Assembly: GCA_900546885.1 (NCBI GenBank)
Contig: UREN01000025.1
Coordinates: 1 to 27,829 of the forward strand
DNA from: an uncultured Oscillospiraceae bacterium
GTDB lineage: Bacteria > Bacillota > Clostridia > Oscillospirales > Ruminococcaceae
DNA: 27,829 nucleotides
Reading direction: 5' to 3'
Under the pieces are notes generated by a model. The model saw only the letters and a program-made list of their open reading frames with translations, made no database searches and was not told the origin of the DNA. Shown here piece after piece: positions 16,882 through 24,732 of this stretch (the first letter of the stretch is position 1; every line of letters starts with the position of its first letter). The position numbers were made by a program, and so were the translations under genes.

Positions 16882-19291
16882 CCTGTTTGTCTTTGTTTGT
16901 ATGGCCGTTCAGCAGGCGCAGCAGGGCCTGCACGCCGCCCTCGCCCAAAGCCGCGCCCACGTTCAGGCGCACATTTTTAAAGGGAAGGTCCCGCGTGCTG
17001 GCCAGGCTGACTCGCCGGTTTACCGCGGGGTTTTTGGAAAAGCGCAGGCCGCAGCGCGCCACAACAAACGCAAGCTGCCACACGGCGCGCGCCGGTGCGC
17101 CGCGCATCTCGCCCAGGGTGGTGTCCGGCCCATAGCTGCCGCGCGCGGGCGCCTTGTTCGGGCCGGGCAGCGGCCGCCCCAGAATGGCCTCGAATGCGCC
17201 GTCCGGGAAGGCATTGCCGCGGAAATGGCCGTAAGGGCCCGAGGCGCTGTGCTCATAGGGCAAAAGAAGCGTGTCGCCCTGCACCATCAGCTCTGCCCGC
17301 AGCGGCAGCGCACGGCTGTTGGGGCCCACACACACCTCGTACGGCCCGGCCTCCACTGCAAAGCGGCCGCGGGCGGCATCCCAGCATTCAAACGATGTGC
17401 GCGGCACCATCACGCGCACCGTCTCCTCCTCCCCGGGCGCCAGTTCCACCTGGGCAAAGGCCGCCAGGGTGCGCACCGGCTGGTGCGCGCAGGAGGCCAT
17501 GTGCGAAAGGTAGATTTGCGCCGTTTCGCGCCCGGCGCGCGCGCCGGTGTTCCGCACGCGGAACGAGACTTCCAGCGCCTCGTGCCGGGCCAGCTTTTCG
17601 GCCGACAGGTGCAGGCCGGAATAGGCGAAGGTTGTGTAGGAAAGGCCGTACCCGAACGGGAAGGCCACACTGGCGCCCGCTTTGTCGTAATAGCGGTAGC
17701 CAATATAGATGCTTTCGTTATAACTTACGCTGCGCGGGCCCATGGGAAAGTGATGCCAGGCCGGCGTGTCGGAAAGACGCACAGGCCAGGTTTCCGCCAG
17801 ACGGCCGCAGGGGGCCTGCAAGCCATACAAAAGCCTGCGCGCCGCCTCGCCGGCGCCCTCGCCCGCAAGGCCCAGATACAATACGGCGCCCGCGTGTTTC
17901 ATCCATCCCGTTTCCACCGCGCCGCCGGCGGCCAGCAGCACCACCACGCGCGGGTTCACCGCGGCAAGGCGGCGCAGAAGGGCAAGCTGGTTGCCCGGCA
18001 GGCGCAGGTGCGTGCGGTCGTAACCCTCTGTCTCATATAAGTCTGTCAGGCCCATGCAATACACCACCGTATGCGCCCGTTTGGCCAGGTGCACGGCGCG
18101 CGCCGCCAGCGCGGCGCTGCCTGTGCCCTGCTGCACCGAATAGCCCGGCTCGTAGCGCACCTTCTGCCCTGCCGCGCGCAAAGCCTGCAAAAGGCTTTCC
18201 GGGCGGGCGGCGTTTACAAAGCTGCTGCCCGCGCCCTGATATTTGAACGCAGGCCCGGCCAGCGCGCCAATCACGGCCACGTCCTCGCCCCTAGCCAGTG
18301 GCAGCAGGCCATTGTTTTTCAAAAGCACAGCGCTTTGGGCCGCGGCCTGCACAGCAAGCGCATGGTGCGCCGCAGGCGGCGCAGGCGGGCGGCGCACCAC
18401 AGGCAGGGCATAGCGTTCTGCCGCGCACAGCACGCGCAGCGCGGCCTCGTCCACCGCTTTTTCGCTCAGCGCGCCGCTGCGCACAGCGCGCACCACCTCT
18501 GTGTCGTTGATGCCGCCAGAGGAAGGCATTTCCAAATCCAGCCCGGCGGCCACGCCCGCGGGGCGCGAGGCAACGGCGCCCCAATCGCTTACCACAAGGC
18601 CCCGAAAGCCCCATTCCTCGCGCAGGATATGCCGCAGAAGCTGCATGTGTTCGCAGGCATAGGTGCCGTTCACCTTGTTATAGCTTGCCATCACGGCGGC
18701 TGGCTTTGCGCCCTTCACCACCAGCTCAAAGGCGCGCAGGTAAATTTCGCGCAGCGCGCGCTCGTCCACCTCGGCGGAAATGCTCATGCGCTTTTCCTCC
18801 TGGTTGTTCACCGCAAAATGCTTCACGCACGCGCCCACGCCCGCCGCCTGTATGCCCTGCACCATGGCCTGCCCCAGCGCCGCCGCCAGGGTGGGGTCTT
18901 CGGAAAAGTATTCAAAATTGCGCCCGCACAGAGGGCTGCGCTTCATGTTCAGCCCGGGCCCCAGCAGAAGGCCCACGCCCTGGGCCGCAGCTTCTTCGCC
19001 CATGGCCCGCCCCACGCATTGCACCAGGTACGGGCTGAACGAGCACGCCAGTGTGCCTTCGCAGGGAAAACAGGTGGCGGGCACGCTGGCGCCGCCGTTG
19101 CGGCGGGTGTGCAGCTTATCCTCTTTGCGCACGCCGTGCGGCCCGTCTGCCATAAACAGGCTTTTCACGCCTTTTTCCGGGATGGCCTTTGTGCGCCAGA
19201 AACCGTGCCCGCTCAAAAGCGAGGCCTTTTCCTCCAGCGTCAGGGCGCGTAGCTGGCGCCAGGGCGTGCCGTATTTTCCAGGATATTTCAT
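16877..19291 (-). CDS. Glycoside hydrolase family 3, probable beta-glucosidase
   Basis: This 804-residue protein has the three-part layout of GH3 beta-glucosidases. An N-terminal barrel contains DGPHGVRKE, the KHF motif (157-159) and the nucleophile Asp in VVSDWGAV (D236). An alpha/beta sandwich domain contains LLKNNGLLPL and the acid/base candidate Glu in ETEGYDRTHLRLP. A C-terminal fibronectin III-like domain contains FPFGYGLSYTTFAYS and GRETAQIYL. There is no signal peptide, so it acts in the cytoplasm on imported oligosaccharides. The exact sugar (glucoside, xyloside or other) cannot be read from sequence. The ATG at 19291 has AAAGGAGG 9 bases upstream. It is the last gene of a minus-strand run, 112 bases after rarA. 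No sugar transporter or regulator lies beside it. Confidence 0.93.
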   Translation of the reverse strand: MKYPGKYGTPWRQLRALTLEEKASLLSGHGFWRTKAIPEKGVKSLFMADGPHGVRKEDKLHTRRNGGASVPATCFPCEGTLACSFSPYLVQCVGRAMGEEAAAQGVGLLLGPGLNMKRSPLCGRNFEYFSEDPTLAAALGQAMVQGIQAAGVGACVKHFAVNNQEEKRMSISAEVDERALREIYLRAFELVVKGAKPAAVMASYNKVNGTYACEHMQLLRHILREEWGFRGLVVSDWGAVASRPAGVAAGLDLEMPSSGGINDTEVVRAVRSGALSEKAVDEAALRVLCAAERYALPVVRRPPAPPAAHHALAVQAAAQSAVLLKNNGLLPLARGEDVAVIGALAGPAFKYQGAGSSFVNAARPESLLQALRAAGQKVRYEPGYSVQQGTGSAALAARAVHLAKRAHTVVYCMGLTDLYETEGYDRTHLRLPGNQLALLRRLAAVNPRVVVLLAAGGAVETGWMKHAGAVLYLGLAGEGAGEAARRLLYGLQAPCGRLAETWPVRLSDTPAWHHFPMGPRSVSYNESIYIGYRYYDKAGASVAFPFGYGLSYTTFAYSGLHLSAEKLARHEALEVSFRVRNTGARAGRETAQIYLSHMASCAHQPVRTLAAFAQVELAPGEEETVRVMVPRTSFECWDAARGRFAVEAGPYEVCVGPNSRALPLRAELMVQGDTLLLPYEHSASGPYGHFRGNAFPDGAFEAILGRPLPGPNKAPARGSYGPDTTLGEMRGAPARAVWQLAFVVARCGLRFSKNPAVNRRVSLASTRDLPFKNVRLNVGAALGEGGVQALLRLLNGHTNKDKQE

Positions 19292-19403
19292 GAATCGGGG
19301 CCTCCTTTCCGCGGCCTTTGCCGCAGCCGCAGCCCGCGTGGCCGCGGGGAATGAAAACGGGCCGGTGCATCTTTCGCTGCCGGCCGCGCGGGGCAGGCAG
19401 CCG

Positions 19404-20663
19404 CTAGCCTTTCACTTTCTGCCAATAGGCCCTGGCCGCCTGCTCTGTTTTGTTATCGCCATATTCATAATACACCGTGCCGCGCAGGGCGTCCGGCAAA
19501 TACTGCTGGGCCACCCAGTGGTTGGCATAGTCGTGCGGGTACAAATAGTTCTGCCCTTTTACGGCGGCGTCCTCGCCGTCGAAGTGCTTGTTTTGCAGCT
19601 GGCGCGGCACCGGCCCCGCCTTGCCTGCGCGGATATCTGCCGTGGCTTTCAAAATTGCGTTGTGCGCGCTGTTGCTTTTGGGCGCTGTGGCCAGCAAAAT
19701 GGCGGCCTCGGCCAGGGGAAGCTGCGCCTCTGGCATGCCAAGCTGCAGGGCGCTGTCCACACAGGCCTTTGTCACCGCCATGGCCATGGGCCAGGCAAGG
19801 CCCACATCCTCCGCCGCAATCACCAGCAGCCGCCTGCAGGCCGAAAGCATGTCGCCACCCTCTAAAATGCGCGCCAGGTAGTGCACAGCGGCGTCCGGGT
19901 CTGACCCGCGGATGCTCTTCTGCAGGGCCGAGATGCAATCGTAGTGGCCGTCGCCGGTTTTGTCATACTGCATGGCGCCGTGCGGCGCCGCGCCCTCGGC
20001 GTCTGCAAGCGTCACAAGGCGCACGCCCTCCTGCTCGCGCGCGGCCAGCACGGCAAACTCCAAATTGCCCAGCGCCTTGCGCATGTCGCCGCCGCAGCTT
20101 TCTGCCAGCCGTTCCAGCGCGCCTTCTTCCGCGCGCACCGGCATGCCCTCGCCGGAAAGGCGGCGCAGGGCATTTTGCAGCCCCAGCAGAACGTCTTCGC
20201 TTGAAAGCGGTTTGAATTCAAACACCGCCGCGCGCGACAAAAGCGCGCCGTACACATAGAAATACGGGTTTTCCGTGGTGGAGGCAATCAGCGTGACGCT
20301 GCCGTCCTCCAGGCATTCCAAAAGGCTTTGCTGCTGCTTTTTGTTCAAATATTGAATCTCGTCCAAATACAAAAGCACGCCGCTGTGCGCGCCAAAGGTG
20401 CCCACGTCCGCCAGCACGCTTTTGATGTCCGCCGTGCCTGCGCTGGTGCCGTTCAGCTGGTGCAGCAGCATGCCGCTGTTCTTGGCAAGAATGCGCGCCA
20501 CCGTGGTTTTGCCCACGCCCGGCGGGCCGTAAAATATCATGTTGGGCACGCGCGGGCCGCTTACCGCGCGGCGGAACACGCACCCCGGCGCCAGCAGATG
20601 GCGCTGGCCGCACACTTCGTCCAGCGTGCGCGGGCGCAGCCTGTCCGCCAATGGGCTGTTCAT
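19404..20663 (-). CDS. rarA: Replication-associated recombination protein RarA (MgsA family)
   Basis: This 419-residue AAA+ ATPase belongs to the RarA/MgsA/WRNIP1 family, which acts at stalled replication forks. It starts with the typical PLADRLRPRTLDEVCGQRHL. Walker A is GPPGVGKT (46-53), with YLDEIQYLNKKQQ as Walker B and TTENPYF as sensor 1. The C-terminal tetramerisation domain contains SIRGSDPDAAVHYLARIL and ends with YLPDALRGTVYYEYGDN, all characteristic. The ATG at 20663 has AAGGAGG 9 bases upstream; the frame upstream of it overlaps the esterase gene. It follows the esterase stop by 38 bases, probably on the same transcript. Confidence 0.95.
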   Translation of the reverse strand: MNSPLADRLRPRTLDEVCGQRHLLAPGCVFRRAVSGPRVPNMIFYGPPGVGKTTVARILAKNSGMLLHQLNGTSAGTADIKSVLADVGTFGAHSGVLLYLDEIQYLNKKQQQSLLECLEDGSVTLIASTTENPYFYVYGALLSRAAVFEFKPLSSEDVLLGLQNALRRLSGEGMPVRAEEGALERLAESCGGDMRKALGNLEFAVLAAREQEGVRLVTLADAEGAAPHGAMQYDKTGDGHYDCISALQKSIRGSDPDAAVHYLARILEGGDMLSACRRLLVIAAEDVGLAWPMAMAVTKACVDSALQLGMPEAQLPLAEAAILLATAPKSNSAHNAILKATADIRAGKAGPVPRQLQNKHFDGEDAAVKGQNYLYPHDYANHWVAQQYLPDALRGTVYYEYGDNKTEQAARAYWQKVKG

Positions 20664-20701
20664 GGCCTGCTTCCTCCTTTTCTGCCAAACAATACGCCGC
20701 G

Positions 20702-21544
20702 TCAGGCGCCGCAGCCCGCCTCTACGGCGCCGCTGCGCCAATCGCCCAGTTTTTTGGCCGCATAGCCGGGCGCAAAGAAATAATCAATGGCATACACAAG
20801 GCTTCTGTCCCAGAAATTCCACTCGTGCACGCCGTTCCACTGCAGGCGTTTGTAATGCGCCAGCGGCAGGCGGCGCAGCGTCTCGTGCAGCGAGTCGTTC
20901 TGCATGGCAATGAAATAGGGCTCTTCGTCCTGAAAGCCGTTTGTCAGCAAAATTTTCGGCTGGCGCGCGGGCGAAAGCTGCGCCACTTGCCCCGCAAGGT
21001 AATGCAGGTTGCTTGCGGGCGGCAGGGCAAGGCCGTCGCCAAAAATGGGCGCAAACGTCTCGCGCACGCCGGGCACAGACGGGTCGCGCAGCATCAGGGC
21101 AAGGTCTACCGCGCCGGAAAAGCTGGCGCAGCCCGCCCAGATGTCCGGCCGGGAAAGGCCCAAATACAGCGCACCGTACCCGCCCATGGAAAGCCCCGCA
21201 ATATAGTTCTGGCTGCGCGGGGGCGAAAGGCGGAAAATGGTGCGCAGCAAAAGCGGCAATTCTTCTGTCATGAAAGAATAATATGCCCCGCCGTACACCA
21301 TGTTCTGGTAAAAGGAATTGTCGCAATCTGGAATAATAAGGACAAGGCCGTTGTCTGCGGCATAGCGCGCGGCCGCCGTCATTTGCAGCCAATCTTCCCC
21401 GCAGTTGGTATAGCCGTGCAGCAGCGTCAGCACGCCCTTCACCGTGTTGCCCACCTCGGCGGGCAAATCTGTGGGAAAATACAGCTTCACCGCCACTGTC
21501 CTTTGCAAAAGCTGGCTTTTCAGCTTGCAATCAATATATGCCAT
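20702..21544 (-). CDS. Alpha/beta-hydrolase esterase of the EstA/esterase D type
   Basis: This 280-residue cytoplasmic protein resembles the acetyl/tributyrin esterases of Firmicutes. The hydrolase fold begins with VLTLLHGYTNCGEDW, where HGY carries the oxyanion loop. The nucleophile Ser is in GLSMGGYGAL (S119), the acid is probably D206 in TNGFQDEEPY, and the His is in GVHEWNFWD (H240). It lacks a signal peptide. Likely substrates are short-chain acyl or acetyl esters, perhaps acetylated sugars, given the GH3 gene in the same run; this link is inferred. The ATG at 21544 has AAAAGGAGG about 10 bases upstream and a promoter about 45 bases further up. The end of the preceding gene overlaps its start by 25 bases. 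Confidence 0.9.
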   Translation of the reverse strand: MAYIDCKLKSQLLQRTVAVKLYFPTDLPAEVGNTVKGVLTLLHGYTNCGEDWLQMTAAARYAADNGLVLIIPDCDNSFYQNMVYGGAYYSFMTEELPLLLRTIFRLSPPRSQNYIAGLSMGGYGALYLGLSRPDIWAGCASFSGAVDLALMLRDPSVPGVRETFAPIFGDGLALPPASNLHYLAGQVAQLSPARQPKILLTNGFQDEEPYFIAMQNDSLHETLRRLPLAHYKRLQWNGVHEWNFWDRSLVYAIDYFFAPGYAAKKLGDWRSGAVEAGCGA

Positions 21545-22359
21545 GGGCAAAGCCCCTCCTTTTCGATGCATTGTGGTTTTGGCAGTTCTATTATACACCG
21601 CGCCGGGGCGGTTTGACAATGCGCAAACCGCCCGGGGCGGCCCGGGCGAGGGCCAAAACGGCCCCCGCGGCCCATCGGTCGCGTTGCCTGCGGGGCCGCC
21701 CCATACCGGCGTATCAGCGCGCCTGCCCATGACAGCAGCAGGCCGCACGTCTCTTCAAAACCCGCCGCGCCCGCGGCAAACGCCTGCGCGCCGCGCAAAA
21801 CATCTGCGGCCTGCCCGGCCAGCGCGGCCTTCAGCTCGCGCCCTGTGCGCAGGAATGTGCCGGTTTCACAATAGTGCTGCGCGCGCAGCACGAACAACGC
21901 CGCCTTGCACAGCCCCTGCAGGGCCTTTGTGCTGCGGGCGTGCACATAGTTGTGGGCGCAGGCGTGGTAGATGCCGCATGCGCCCGAAAGCGCCGCCCGC
22001 CGCGCCGAGTGCGGCGTAAGCGCCGGGCGCAGAAAATCCAGCGTGCCGTACACGGGCACCGTGTCAAAATAGAACTGCAAAAGCTCGGCTGCGTCCCAGC
22101 AGCGCAGCTCTTGTTCCCCGGCCACAAAGCCACACACCAGGGCGCGGTGCGGCAGCCGGTCCAGCAGGGCACGGTACTGCGCCAGGTCGCAAATCGACAC
22201 CTCATCCAGCACAACCACCACATCAATGTCGCTGCCCTCGTGCGCCTCGCCCCGCGCGCGGCTGCCCTGCAGGCCCAGAAAACGCACTCTGTTGCCAAAG
22301 CCAGCCCTCATCTGCTTTTCAAAGGCCGCCAGCCAGCTTTTCATCTCCACATCCGCCAT
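21520..22359 (-). CDS. Nucleotidyltransferase-domain protein with a helical C-terminal domain
   Basis: The 279-residue frame starts with a Pol-beta-like nucleotidyltransferase domain. GSRARGE (32-38) and SDIDVVVV (43-50) carry the glycine-serine motif and two metal-binding Asp (D44, D46). A helical region follows at about 110-210 (YHACAHNYVHARSTKALQGL) and resembles the HEPN-like helical half of aminoglycoside-nucleotidyltransferase-type proteins. It may adenylylate a small molecule or protein; the substrate is unknown. The ATG at 22359 has AGGAGGG 6 bases upstream. The last 50 or so residues after RRYGAAP are Pro/Arg/Gly-rich and are read through the next gene's promoter and ribosome site. 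The true C-terminus may therefore be earlier if the sequence carries a frameshift, or this may be a decayed tail. Confidence 0.75.
   Translation of the reverse strand: MADVEMKSWLAAFEKQMRAGFGNRVRFLGLQGSRARGEAHEGSDIDVVVVLDEVSICDLAQYRALLDRLPHRALVCGFVAGEQELRCWDAAELLQFYFDTVPVYGTLDFLRPALTPHSARRAALSGACGIYHACAHNYVHARSTKALQGLCKAALFVLRAQHYCETGTFLRTGRELKAALAGQAADVLRGAQAFAAGAAGFEETCGLLLSWAGALIRRYGAAPQATRPMGRGGRFGPRPGRPGRFAHCQTAPARCIIELPKPQCIEKEGLCPWHILIAS
21590..21619 (-). promoter_or_regulatory. Promoter of the esterase-rarA-GH3 run, inside the preceding gene
   Basis: On the minus strand TTGTCA (21619-21614) and a perfect TATAAT (21595-21590) are separated by 18 bases. The -35 box lies in a palindrome, GGCGGTTTG/CAAACCGCC (21609-21635), which may be an operator. 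Confidence 0.75.
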
Positions 22360-22414
22360 GGTTTTGCCCTCCTGTTTCTTTTTTATGCCGCCCGTTTTTT
22401 TTAGGTGGGCATTT

Positions 22415-22443
22415 ATCATACAGCAAACGGCCCTGCCCTGCAA
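22415..22443 (-). promoter_or_regulatory. Promoter of the nucleotidyltransferase gene
   Basis: On the minus strand TTGCAG (22443-22438) and TATGAT (22420-22415) are separated by exactly 17 bases, about 55 bases before the start codon. Confidence 0.75.
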
Positions 22444-22452
22444 GGGAAAAGC

Positions 22453-22511
22453 AAAAAACTGCCCCGCAAAGGGCATGCGCCAATGCCCCGGGGCCCCGGC
22501 GCGCGGCAGTT
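22453..22511 (-). terminator. Terminator-like inverted repeat with no gene before it
   Basis: On the minus strand AACTGCC (22511-22505) can pair with GGCAGTT (22463-22457), followed by a total of six T. Inside, GGGCAT/ATGCCC makes a second stem. No minus-strand gene precedes it. It would stop antisense transcription coming from the ABC-F side before the nucleotidyltransferase promoter. Confidence 0.4.
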
Positions 22512-22602
22512 TGCATTTCTTTGGCACGGGGCCCTATGCAAAGCGCCATGTGCCGTTTCCTGCCGGGTTGCCCTGGGCATTTTTGCACAGTTTGCGGGCC
22601 CG

Positions 22603-22637
22603 CAGGCGCGGCCTGACGCCTGTGCGCGCCTGTTTTT
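22603..22637 (+). terminator. Terminator-like hairpin just before the ABC-F promoter
   Basis: CAGGCGCG (22603-22610) and CGCGCCTG (22625-22632) form an 8-bp stem followed by five T. No plus-strand gene is seen upstream, so it probably insulates the ABC-F promoter, which starts 13 bases later. Confidence 0.4.
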
Positions 22638-22649
22638 ACAGACCGGGCC

Positions 22650-22678
22650 TTGCCAAACACGGCGCCATATGGTATGAT
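22650..22678 (+). promoter_or_regulatory. Promoter of the ABC-F gene
   Basis: TTGCCA (22650-22655) and TATGAT (22673-22678) are separated by exactly 17 bases. Transcription should start near 22685, leaving a leader of about 410 bases before the coding region. Confidence 0.82.
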
Positions 22679-22712
22679 GCGGGCAGAGTTTCAAACAGAA
22701 AGGTGTGGAAGG

Positions 22713-22730
22713 ATGCGCAATACCCTGTAA
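22713..22730 (+). CDS. Five-codon leader peptide (uORF) MRNTL
   Basis: ATG CGC AAT ACC CTG TAA lies about 28 bases after the expected transcription start. AAAGG (22699-22703) is 9 bases before the ATG, an acceptable ribosome site. The stop codon overlaps a second ATG (TAATG), whose long frame runs past the ABC-F start and is probably not real. Short leader peptides like this precede many genes for ribosome-targeting drug resistance, where a stalled ribosome reshapes the leader. Translation of this one is inferred. Confidence 0.5.
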   Translation: MRNTL

Positions 22731-22937
22731 TGTGCAAAGCCGGGCAGCTTGCCCCTGGCGCCGGGCCCTGGCCCTGCGCCGCGGGCGTGCTTTGCCTGTT
22801 GCGTTTTGCACCCAACGGGGTATTGGCCGCCTTTGTACACAGGGCGTGGGCTATGGGCCTGCCGCTGTGGGCACGGGCGGGCGCGTCCTTCTTTTTTTGC
22901 GCTGTGCGCAGGCGGCCGGGCAGGCTGCCTGCCGCAG

Positions 22938-22986
22938 AAAGCCGCGAAGGGCACGCACGGTGCAGTGCCCCGCGGCTTTTTTGTTT
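22938..22986 (+). terminator. Intrinsic terminator inside the ABC-F leader (attenuator)
   Basis: AAAGCCGCG (22938-22946) pairs with CGCGGCTTT (22971-22979), and GGGCAC with GTGCCC inside, separated by a two-base AA bulge. The run TTTTTTG follows. It lies between the promoter and the ABC-F gene, 112 bases before the start codon, so it must be read through for expression. Confidence 0.88.
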
Positions 22987-23097
22987 TCGCATGCCGGGGC
23001 GGCGCAGCGGCGCGCTTTCCGGCAGGGCGCCTGCGCGGCAGCGGGGCCGGGCCCGAAGCGGCCCCGGGCCGTGCCTTGTAAAAAGGAGGCATGCCAT

Positions 23098-24588
23098 ATG
23101 GCTTTGGTTTTGATACAGGATCTTTCTTTTTCTTACCCCGGCGCGGCAGGGCCCGTGTTTGACGGGCTTTCCCTCTCGCTGGACACCCGCTGGCGGCTGG
23201 GCCTGGCGGGCGCGAACGGGCGCGGCAAAAGCACGCTGCTGCGCCTGCTTGCCGGGGCGCTGGCCCCCACGGCAGGGCACATTGCCATGCCCTGCACGGC
23301 CGTGCTGTTCCCCTTCTGCGTGCCAGATGGCGAAATGTGTGCGTATGAGGCCGCCGAACATCTGTTTTCTGAAGCCGAGGGCTGGGCCCTTGCGCGGGAG
23401 GCCGGGCTGCTGGGTGTGGCAGAAGAGGCGCTGGGCCGGCCGCTGGCCACCCTTTCGGGCGGCGAGGCCACCAAAGTGCTGCTTGCCATGCTGTTTGCCG
23501 GGGAAGAGCGCTTTCTGCTGCTGGATGAACCCACCAACCACCTGGACGAGCCCGCGCGCGAGGCCGTGGCGGCCTACCTTGCCCGTAAGCGCGGGTTTGT
23601 TGTGGCCTCGCACGACCGCGCGCTGCTGAACGCCTGCACCACCCACACGCTGTGCCTGGAGGCCAGCGGCCCGCACCTGATTGCGGGCAACTGGGCGGTA
23701 TACCGCGGCGAGACAGACAAGCGCCTTGCCTTTGAACAGGCCCAAAACGACAAACTGCGCCGTGAGGCAAAGCGGCTGGACGAAGCGGCGCAGCGCGCCG
23801 CGCGGTTTGCACAAAAGGCCGAGGGCGAAAAAAAGGGCCAGCGGAATTCCGGCCTGCGGCCGGACCGCGGCTACCTTGGCCACAAAGCCGCCAAAATGAT
23901 GAAGCGCGCCAAAAGCATTGAGGCGCGCAGGGCACAGGCAGCCGAGGCGCAGCGCGGCCTGCTGGCAGACAGCGACGCCGCCGAGGCGCTGAAGCTTTCG
24001 CCTCTTGCCTGCCCGCAGCCGTGCGCGGCGCGCTTTGACGGCGCGCGTGTATTCTATGGCAGCGTGCAGGTGTGCGGGCCGGTAAGCTTTGCCGTACCCG
24101 CCGGCGGGCGCGTGGCCCTGTGCGGCCCAAACGGCTGCGGGAAAACAAGCCTGCTGCACGCCGTTTTGCCGCAAAAGCCCGCGGGCCTTCGCATAGAGGG
24201 CGGCGTATGGCTGGCAGGCGGCACGCGGCTTTCCTATGTGCCGCAAACAGCCGCGGGCGTGCACGGCACGCCGCAGGCCTTCGCCCGTGCCTGCGGGCTG
24301 GAAGAAAGCCGGTTTCTGGCCATTTTGCGCAAATTTGGTTTTTCCCGTGCACAGTTTGCCCTGCCGCTGGAGCAGGCCAGCGAGGGCCAGAAGAAAAAGG
24401 CCCTGTTGGCAAAAAGCCTGTGTGAAAGCGCACATTTGTATGTGTGGGACGAGCCGCTGAATTACCTGGACATCCCTGCACGCGAGCAGCTGGAGGCGCT
24501 GATTTTGGAATATTCCCCCACCCTGCTGTTTACAGAACACGACACCGTGTTCCGCCAGCGCATTGCCACGCAATGCGTGCAGCTGTAA
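23098..24588 (+). CDS. Lsa-family ABC-F ribosomal protection ATPase
   Basis: This 496-residue protein has two ABC ATPase domains joined by a linker and no membrane domain, as in ABC-F factors that act on the ribosomal E site. Domain 1 has Walker A GANGRGKS (38-45), signature LSGGEATK (119-126) and Walker B LLLDEPTNHLD. Domain 2 has GPNGCGKT (343-350), a modified signature SEGQKKK and WDEPLNYLD. The linker carries SGLRPDRGY and GHKAAKMMKRAKSIE (251-275), which I know as a hallmark of Lsa-type proteins; length also fits. Known Lsa proteins protect against lincosamides, streptogramin A and pleuromutilins. Whether this homologue does so is untested. The ATG at 23098 has AAGGAGG 8 bases upstream. 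A hairpin CGGGGCCG/CGGCCCCG lies just before the ribosome site. Confidence 0.92.
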   Translation: MALVLIQDLSFSYPGAAGPVFDGLSLSLDTRWRLGLAGANGRGKSTLLRLLAGALAPTAGHIAMPCTAVLFPFCVPDGEMCAYEAAEHLFSEAEGWALAREAGLLGVAEEALGRPLATLSGGEATKVLLAMLFAGEERFLLLDEPTNHLDEPAREAVAAYLARKRGFVVASHDRALLNACTTHTLCLEASGPHLIAGNWAVYRGETDKRLAFEQAQNDKLRREAKRLDEAAQRAARFAQKAEGEKKGQRNSGLRPDRGYLGHKAAKMMKRAKSIEARRAQAAEAQRGLLADSDAAEALKLSPLACPQPCAARFDGARVFYGSVQVCGPVSFAVPAGGRVALCGPNGCGKTSLLHAVLPQKPAGLRIEGGVWLAGGTRLSYVPQTAAGVHGTPQAFARACGLEESRFLAILRKFGFSRAQFALPLEQASEGQKKKALLAKSLCESAHLYVWDEPLNYLDIPAREQLEALILEYSPTLLFTEHDTVFRQRIATQCVQL

Positions 24589-24732
24589 CAGCGGCCGCCG
24601 CGCTTGCGGGGCATGGCCCCCGAAAGGGAAGCCCCCTTTCCGCATTTCGCACGCCCAGGGGCGCGGCCCTACAGGGCCGTGCATGCGCGGGGCGGGCACC
24701 GGCAAAAAAACAGGCGTTTGCCCGGCATATTA

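Larger units (their letters stand above)
22708..22986 (+). promoter_or_regulatory. Candidate ribosome-sensing transcription attenuator of the ABC-F gene
   Basis: Three mutually exclusive pairings can be drawn. The terminator pairs 22938-22954 with 22965-22979. The antiterminator pairs 22883-22901 with 22933-22956: 9 bp (22893-22901 with 22933-22941, two G-U), an internal loop, 5 bp (22887-22891 with 22946-22950), a two-base bulge, and 4 bp (22883-22886 with 22953-22956). It sequesters the entire left arm of the terminator. The anti-antiterminator pairs GAAGGATGCGC (22708-22718), which holds the uORF start codon, with GCGCGTCCTTC (22881-22891), 11 contiguous bp with one G-U. A ribosome held on the uORF would block the last pairing, favour the antiterminator and allow read-through. 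The pairings are seen in the sequence; the mechanism is inferred. Confidence 0.65.

Noticed and set aside
22730..23113. 128-codon frame starting at the ATG that overlaps the uORF stop
   Set aside because: It runs through the attenuator terminator and past the ABC-F start. Its composition is that of structured GC-rich RNA and it has no ribosome site of its own.
22636..24705. Long minus-strand frames opposite the ABC-F gene
   Set aside because: The plus strand encodes an intact ABC-F protein with all motifs. The opposite frames are low-complexity Arg/Pro/Ala sequence.
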